NCBI GenBank assembly: GCA_963693305.1
Contig: OY855912.1
Span: 1,458,501-1,522,500, forward strand
Origin: Meandrina meandrites
Lineage: Eukaryota; Cnidaria; Anthozoa; Scleractinia; Meandrinidae
DNA: 64,000 nt
Reading direction: 5' to 3'
The notes beneath the pieces were generated by a model. That model worked only from the letters and a program-made list of their open reading frames with translations, ran no database searches and was not told the DNA's origin. The position numbers were made by a program, and so were the translations under genes. Below, piece after piece: positions 12,501 to 21,500 of the stretch; position 1 is the stretch's first letter, and each line of letters opens with the position of its first letter.

Positions 12501-15500
12501 AGAGTTGTGAGTATTGATTTTCATCGATTTTGATCAATTTTCATCGATTCTCATCAATTTTTGTCGATTATATCGATTGTCAATGATAATCGTTTAATAA
12601 CGATTTCAGATCTGGCCATTTTCGCAGTTTACTACTCGAAATGCCTCTTCTCGACGGCCGATTTTTTTCTCGAGGGAAAATGCTTCACCCGTCCTTACTG
12701 TAAAAGGGCACTTGAGGTAGCCCTTCACAACAGCCTCTACTAGTAGTACGTTCATTTTGCGGGATTTTGATGACTCGCAAGACTGGAAGACTTCGGCAAG
12801 ACTGGCTTGAGTCCACGCGGACGGATGCGTAGCGTATCCGCATACACCAGGGGCTTACACTGAAATGTTGTAAGAATTCATAAATGGTTCATTTATTAAA
12901 ACTGATAATAATCGATAAAATCGATAAAAATCGATACAATTAGAGGACTTGAGATTGTGAGTATCGATTTTCATCGATTGGTGAGACCAATCGATATTAA
13001 TCGATTGATTTTTGTCGATTATCATCGATTATATCGATTGATTTCCGATGATCGATTATCATCGATTGGGCACGCCGGGATACGGTACACGTCAACTTAC
13101 GTGCTGAACAAGTAATAAAAGTTGAAAATAATTACGTTGTTAATGTAATGCTTCTTGAACAGAAAATCGCAAAAATTCTTTCCCAGTAGAGATTGCATGA
13201 CCTGGAACCGCAAAACTTTCTCCCGCAAAAAACAAATAACCGCGCAATATATAAGTCCCACAACATTTTCATGCTACACGATAGTACATTGATGTGAAAA
13301 GCGAAGTCTGTAACTTTTTTAATGCTTATTTTTATTACAAAATAAATACGCGTTCTAAGCTGCACTGCACACGATACAAAACTAAAACTTCGAATAGCAC
13401 AATACTCGCACTAATTAAAATACGGTACTTAAAACTACTTACAATGCGATACTTCGCTAAATTTATTAAAATTATACATTATTTATACTAACTATCAGGA
13501 ATTATAGAAAGTTGAACTGGAAAACTCACAACTTACTGTCGCTATAACTTGCCTTCGAAACTAACGGAGTTGATGGTAATGCAAGTTACGTCTTTGTAAC
13601 TACTGTAGACCCGGGAGAAAAACCTCGATTCGCTACATTCGCTATATACTACAACGTCTTTGTAACAACTGTATGATAAAATTTTGTAAGCCGTGAGTGT
13701 ACAGTGGTCTCTTCATGACCTTTGCACGAAAAAAACGCGAGTTTAAAACAAAACACTGAACAACACAACTCGAGTTTGTATCGTAAAGTACCTTGACTTT
13801 GTTCTTGTAACGTTTTCACGTTACCATTTGCAAAGTATGGGTAAGCTAGGCAGTAGATTCAAAGCCATATTACCTGAATAACAGCCATACAATTCCAACC
13901 TCATCGCTATCCTTCCGTACCAGTCGGTTGGGTGAATGCGAACGTAACGAGCTATGATTGGTTCATCCAAAGTATTGATAACGAGATTTGTGCGGTCTTT
14001 GTTGGCGATATATTCCTAAAATAAAAAGACGCTCATTTTCTTACTGTGTGTCTTGAAAAAAAGACTATAAAAACAAAGAAAGCCCGTATTTTGGAAGACT
14101 AGTGGCTAGGCTAAGCGCTGCGGTTCAGTATCATGAGGCGGCCTGGAGGTATAATACTCCCTCTGAGCTAGTCCATATCAAAGGCCTATGAATGAACAGG
14201 AATAGCGAACGACGAAAGTTCAGCAGTATTGTTTTTCTAAATGAGGTTCCGCTCGTATCCAATTTCATTGGTTGGTCTGACTATAGCCTTTTTCTCAGAC
14301 ATTCTAGTGGCCCGTTTCTCGAAGGTCCCGAAAAGTTTTCGCACCCGGACTGAACCATAGCAAAATCTTAAACCTTATGATTACAGACTGCTGTTTAATT
14401 TCATGATTTTTTAATATGAAGTGAGGTTCCTTTCATACAAAGTTTCAGGTCTATACACTTCTCTGTTTTTAAGACACAGATGACTAAAAATCGCTTTGCG
14501 GACCAGAAAAATTTCCGAGAAGCGGGCTCCAGGTCGCTCGTGGCTATACCTTCTCTCCCTTCCCCGACGGGGCCGTGAGCGACCTGCTGGATCGTCTGAG
14601 AATCAGGCTAGTACCACAGGGGTAAAATAAAAATTTCCAACTTACCCTGGGAACGTTGCTTGGTTTATGAAGTTGATTCTCAAAGTATCCACCATCAATG
14701 CTGTAAGAGACAGTGTACTTGGTCACCCACTGCCTTTTATTGTAGCGGCCCTGAGTTCCAATCTTTTTCACTTTAGCCACCTTTCCAAAGTCCACCTGGA
14801 TCCACTGCCCCTTGTTATTTTCATTGGCCATATATGTGGTCTCATGGTTGAGCCTTCCTTTGCTCGGTCCAAACCTCTGGCTTGACTGAAAAATATAACA
14901 AAGTGACACTAGTTACTGAATTACACTTCTTGTTGCGATTCTTTTCATTGTTGTTCCTCAGGTGTTCAGTTTTGACAATTATGTTAAGTCAGTCACTGAC
15001 CTACCATTTAATGTAAACTTTCTTATTTGTGGTTTTCAATTCAAACGTTTAATTATTAACGGATTTTTTTGTACCACTCAGTTGCTATATTTGAGCTTGA
15101 TGTAGTAATTTATTGTTTTTCTTTTCTTTTCATTAAAAACAAGCCATGGTATATTGCGATTCCTGAGTTTTGATTGGTTTACAGGCCATGGTATTGGAGC
15201 TCATATACCATGGGCCACAAATCAGCGAGAACAGTCGGGGAGCTCAAACACTGCAATTCTTTTGATGTTTTTATAAAACTGAATTATTCCACGCACGCTT
15301 GTTGGATATGAGATAGTTATAGCCAACTCATATCCAACGCGTGATAGTATTGTATGATGATGTGGTAAAGTATGGTATGGTTTTGTGTTGTGTTGTGTTG
15401 TGTTGTGTTGCATTGTAGTCACTGAATGTTATGCACAAACCTCACTATTAGCTTTCAAAGCGAAGTCTGGAATTTTTCCATTTTGCATTCCCATTGGAGT

Positions 15501-18500
15501 GTCACAATCTGAAAAATAAGACACAAACGATCCACAGATCGCTTTCAATGCCGGTGTTTAGAGAAAAAAGCCTTAAACTGAAGTAAAACAGTAACAAAGA
15601 GATACATATAATTTAGATAAAGTGTTAACTATAAGTGCCAAAATCCTTTAAAAATCCAGACGTTTCGGGCATTGCTCTTCATCAATGGGTAATGTCCATT
15701 TGAAATGAGTCGAAATCTTTATCAGCGGAAAAAATGATGCCAAGACAACTTATGACTTTTAACCGTGGTGATACCAAGTGAACCAACATAACCTTGATGT
15801 TTGTCAGTAACAAAGGGAACATTTTTGCAGCTCCCAAGCGATTTTTAATCAGGACTGCACCCAATTAATGAAAACAGATCGAATAATGATTCAGAGCACA
15901 TAATACAAACTAGCTTGCCAAAGTAATGACCAATTTCTTTATTTCAATTCCAAGGCTTTGGGTAATAAAATTGAACAACAGTTAGTTATTCTTCTAAGCC
16001 TTTTTTGAATTGTAATATATCGAAACAGACATATTCAGGGAATGATTTGTATTGCTTAAACTAATTTTTCTTGATCTAAGTTGGGGCTACTAGAGGTTCC
16101 TTTGCAAGCTCATGATACTTTTCCCGGCACAATGTCTTAGCTTCCAAGTTAATATAAAAACACTTTTTTATTGTAAGCATACCTCCAAAAACTAAACCTG
16201 AAAGAAAGAAAGAATGAGATATTTAGTGTAAGTTGTGTATCCCATGATGTTAGGGGTGCTTTGTTTGCCTTGGCCCTTGAAGTTGACGGACGTCCGTTAG
16301 TTGTGTTCCTTAATTTGTATTTGAGTCGCAAGAAATTGCTATTTTAAAAATCAGAATACATTTTTATATGAATACATTTTATGACCCCTACTTCTGAATA
16401 CACCGATGCTTTAATTTGCCAGTACTCTTAAGACATATAATGTATACGTAAGTTGTACACGTCAACTGTCATTATATATAAAATAGGATATTATTTTTAT
16501 AATTACTCGTGCAATTTTTGCCATCTCCATGGAACCCATCTTTGCACGTGCAGAGGAAAGATCCCTGGGTATTGTTACACACAGCATTAACATCACAGCG
16601 GTGTGTTCCGTTGGCGCACTCGTCTATATCTACAACAACAAAAGGAATTTTATTGGAATGGCTAGTTGAGCCTGCGATCATATATATTTTTTGTTTTGTT
16701 AAAAAGGTATGCAGACGAGGCGAAAGGATTAACACATCTGTTTCGGTTCTTTTGAAGTCATCTGGATCAGTTTAAAATCTTCGTTGTCCTAGACCCCGTC
16801 CACACTAATCCGGATAAATTTGAAAACGCATCTTCTTCTCTCCGGTTTGGCCAACCGTCCACTCTAAAACGGCGTTTTCGAAAATGGTCTCCAGAGTGAA
16901 GAAATTTGAAAATGGCCATGTGATCTCTGTCACAGTCCCCTTTCGAGCATTAATTCAAAATAGCGGACGAATTGCTCTGCATGTGAGTTATAAAAGTTTG
17001 TACATTCTTTCGTGGTTCTCTGAGGAACGTGAAATCGTTAAATTATGTATTCTGTGAATTTTTGGCTTTCTTTTTGGGATAGGAATATTCAGCTTAGGAT
17101 AGCTCTGAAATCTGTGTTTTGATCTACGTTATCCTCGGCATCGACAAAAACATTACTGAATGCCCTGCTATTCATCTAGGGCCAACGCCGTGTTTCGTTT
17201 TCAAATTTATCTGCATTAGTGTGGATTGTGAAGATATTAAAAACGATACGAAAACGATAGTGTGGACGGAAAACGTTTTATCCGTTTTCGGCGCGAAATT
17301 TATCCAGATTAGTGTGGACAGGGCCCTAGTCTTGCTTTTACATCTTCCTGAACTGAAACAAGTTACAAAACAATTTGATCAATTTTACCGGTGCATATCG
17401 ATCCATTTCCAACAAAGCCATCTCTGCACGTACAGTTGTAGGATCCCCGGGTATTGTTACAGACAGCGCCGTTTTTATCACATGTGTGTGTTCCGTCGGT
17501 ACACTCGTTAATATCTAACATAACAAAAATAAATCCACTGCATGAAATATGGTTTTAGTAAAGTAAGATTAGTATTACTGTGAAGAGCTGTTATTGTATT
17601 TCGCATGACCTCGTAGATAAGTAGATTAGTTACAATTCCAACAACATCATCACCACCACCAGCACCAAAACAACATCAACAGCAACATTTTTGTTCCTGT
17701 TAGAGCTCCCGCCTCTTCCTGATTTTAAGCCCCTAAAAACTCTCATTACTAATTTACATAAGTCCATTCATTACATGAAAGTTTTGATAACGATTGTTCC
17801 TACCATATTCGCAATCATGGCCTGTAAATCCAGAAATGCACAAACATTGATAATCTCTGTCTGTAAAACCAGCCTGGCACGTTGCGTTGTTCTGGCACGG
17901 ATTCTTTGCACAAGCATTCTCAAAAGGAAAGTAAAGAAACAATTGAAAACTAAAAATCCATTGATGATAAATATTGTGGCTTAAAATTATCTTTGGTTTA
18001 AATTTTCTCAAACCAATTTATTTTTTTATTTGTTTCGGATTAATTAATTAATTAATACAAGTTTCAATATAGGTGTATGTCTTAAATTTTAAATTAATTA
18101 ATTAAAACATATTCATACAGTATTACTGCATCAGTATGATAAGGATCATTTTTGGGACAAGCGATTACCAAATTTTAAACCAAGGATATGAATTTAAACC
18201 ACAATAACATATATAAACATATATGAACAATATAAACATATAAACATGTAAATATAAATATATAATCATATAAATAGATAAACGTATATAAACGTGTTAA
18301 AAGACGTAAATTTAACACATACACCTCTATTGAAACTTGTATTCGAGACCTGGCGTTGTTAGAATGTTATTTTTTTCCATCATGTTTGACAACCTATGAA
18401 AACGCTCTATTGTGCAATGACAGTTACATGAGCATTATCGATCCCAGACCTTCGCCTTCTTACAACGAAAGACTCTTCTCTCCGTCTGTCATGCGTATAA

Positions 18501-21500
18501 GAGACGAATTTTGGGGTCAAGACTGCCCTTGGAGTGGTAGCCAGATATGAACAGAAGATTGACCAGCATGATAAAACCTTTTCACATAAACTTGTTTATC
18601 TACCTACAATGAATGGCATAAAATGTTTACGGACTTTTTGGTTTTTGATCTGATTAAAAGGAATCGCAAGTACGCATTACTGTCTGCCCTTAGGATAACG
18701 AATTTTAGAACAGAATTCGAGCAGTAAAAAATCGGAAATTAACTCATGCGGATTAAATTTATTTTAATTAAGCAAACGCCAAATATATATTTTTCATAAA
18801 TGCCCCCAAAAAGTTTTGATAAGAAATGCCGGCCACCGATGAGAAGGAACCTACGCATTACGCACCACAATTAGTGGCAGAGCAGTGAAAAAATAGTAAG
18901 TAATGGTAATAGGACTGAGTGGAGTCCAATTCGGTCTGTAATCATACGAGTGATTAGCAAAATCGGACGACCGCGTAGCGGGAGTCCGATTTTTTTAATC
19001 ACGAGTATGATTACAGACAGAATTGGACGACACAAAGTCCTATTACCAATGAATCATAAGTATAACAAAATTCGAGAAAAAAAAATAGATAAAGCGAAGC
19101 CTACTAAGAACTTATCATCACTAAGGCAAAAAAGCCATTCTTGAAGCTGAAGGTTTTAGGAATATCAAGGAGTATTTAGTCACAACAAGGAACCAAGTAA
19201 AGAGCGCGCGCATGCGCAGCACGCGAACTTTGTTATCATTCTCGTCCCCAGAGCTACTCGTTTTATTTGTGCCGTAACGAGTAGCTCTGGACGCAGGAAT
19301 AAATTCGAATTTTTTCATTGGTTGATGAAGAATGAATGCGCACCACGAAACAAAATTTTACACTACTACGCACGGCACTCTGCTTCCGGACCGGAAATTA
19401 GCAGGAACACGATTTCTTAGAAAAATGATGGCGACCGGCAATCGATGAATCGCACGAAACTGTTATCGATACGAGGCTGTTGTAAAGAAGCAGAAGATTA
19501 CGGTACCTGTGTGAGCTAGGTTTCAAACGTTTAGCACTATCAGCAGATTTAAAATCTGTCTTCGATCTTCCAAACTGCTGTGGGCGGTATGTTTTTAAAA
19601 ACTCGTGTTTTTATTTTTCCATTGATTGATTTCGTGGAATATTGAAACCTTGAGAGCCTGACAAAGTTTAGAAATTCAACAGAACTCTACTCTATCACGT
19701 CTCCCAAAATCAAAGTCCCTTTTTCTGCCCCCATACAATGTTGAATGTTGTTCTGTACACTCTGTTGTCGTTGCATGGTCTTGATCAGTTGATTTTGCAA
19801 AAGGGTTTGTATTGATCTTGAAATTGTTTCTATTATCGTGCAAACGTGCGCTGTGGATTATATATATTACCTTGAATGCTTACAGAATTACATTGTGCAA
19901 TATATATCGGATTGTTAAGGTACAAAAGAAAATAGATTATGTTACAAGTATGTTTATCAGCATACTAAATTGAAGATTTATGTGGAACATATGTACTAGA
20001 AAATTTCTTACATGTTCACCAGACCACCACCATCATTTCAAGACTTTCAACTCAGTAAGCTTTATCAGTGTTAAATAAAAAAAATATACAGCTGCGAGTT
20101 GAGTGTTTATAGTAAGAACAAGGAATATCAAAGTGTAGTTGTAAAAAATATATCTGGTTCCATCATGAAACCACTTACTTGTTTTCCAACAATGCTTATA
20201 ATGTGGAGGTGTAGACTGTGGGCATCTGCAGGAACTGGCATAATTTGGCCTTTGCATCACTTGGCATAAAGGGGGACAGGTGAAGGAAGGAAATTGGCAT
20301 TGTTTCATTTTATATTCATGTATATATTTAATAAGATTTAAAACAAACAAGTGCTCATGAGAGTAACCTTGACAATTCTAGAGTTATTAAAGGCTGCATT
20401 TGCCCCAGTGACCCTGTTCACCTTGATTTATTTAGTGCTGCATTGACATATTAATCTATAGCTGATGTCAAATCAGGTCACTTACAAACCTGTTTGCGAT
20501 TCTCCCAACATTTGAGATCAGATGTTTGCAGTGGAGTTGAAGCACAAAAACTGGCAATAACCAGACCCTGTCAACTGCAAGCCTAGGGCATAGTGTTGCA
20601 TAATCTTTTATAGTAGCGCTGCCTTATGACCATTCATAATGGGTCAGGTTCCCCCTATCTTTTCTCACAAAATAGAAAATTCATAGGTTCACCTTTCCCA
20701 AGTGAAGGGGCATTTTTTATCCCCTGCATTTCAGTGTATTGACAACCTAAGAAATAAGAAAGTGGGCCATGGAGTAACATGAAGACTTGCATTGGCATCT
20801 GTGGACAGGTGATTATTTTCATTTAATTTATCAAAATGATACCAAATGTTTCAAAATATATCCAGTTAACCCTGTTTCCTCTTAAATAATTTTTACAACA
20901 GCAGCTCACTTCAGATTTAAGAATTTAATTTTATTATAAATTAAGTATTTGCTGTCTCAGTATTTAGGTGGAGTGCACACAATTTTTATAAATTGCCAAG
21001 TAATGTTGCACTGGCATGTAAGTCAAAATTAATGAACATCTGTCAGAAAGTTTTTGTAGTTACCAAGTGATTGTTATCTCAAGTGCCCCCTTCAGGGTCA
21101 TCCTGAAAAAGTAGAAAAAAGTCAAGTTCTTGAACTGATTTCTCACCCATTCCTATGCACAAGAATTATTCAGTACAAATACTGACTCCTCTTCATTGTG
21201 AGTGGTCCTCTTTCCCATAATTTATTGAGCTTATAAGTTATAGCCAAATCTGAGTCCTAAATCTTTTGTAGAAAAATATTTGTGCATGAAGTATATGGTT
21301 CAAAATATCACTGGCAAATCTGAAGGAGGTTCTAATTCTCTCGGGGTGATGAAAAATATTTCAACATTTTTACTCATATTAAAGAACACACAGAAAACAG
21401 ATCCACTTTCAACCCCTCCTCCTTGAAATTAATATTTCCCAGTTTGATTTTTCCCCTCACTTTAGTTATAAAATTTAAAACATAAGGAAAGAAAATCAAT

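Noticed and set aside
15662..15685. Hammerhead ribozyme in a gene 2 intron
   Set aside because: The first core base is T instead of C and stem II does not pair well.
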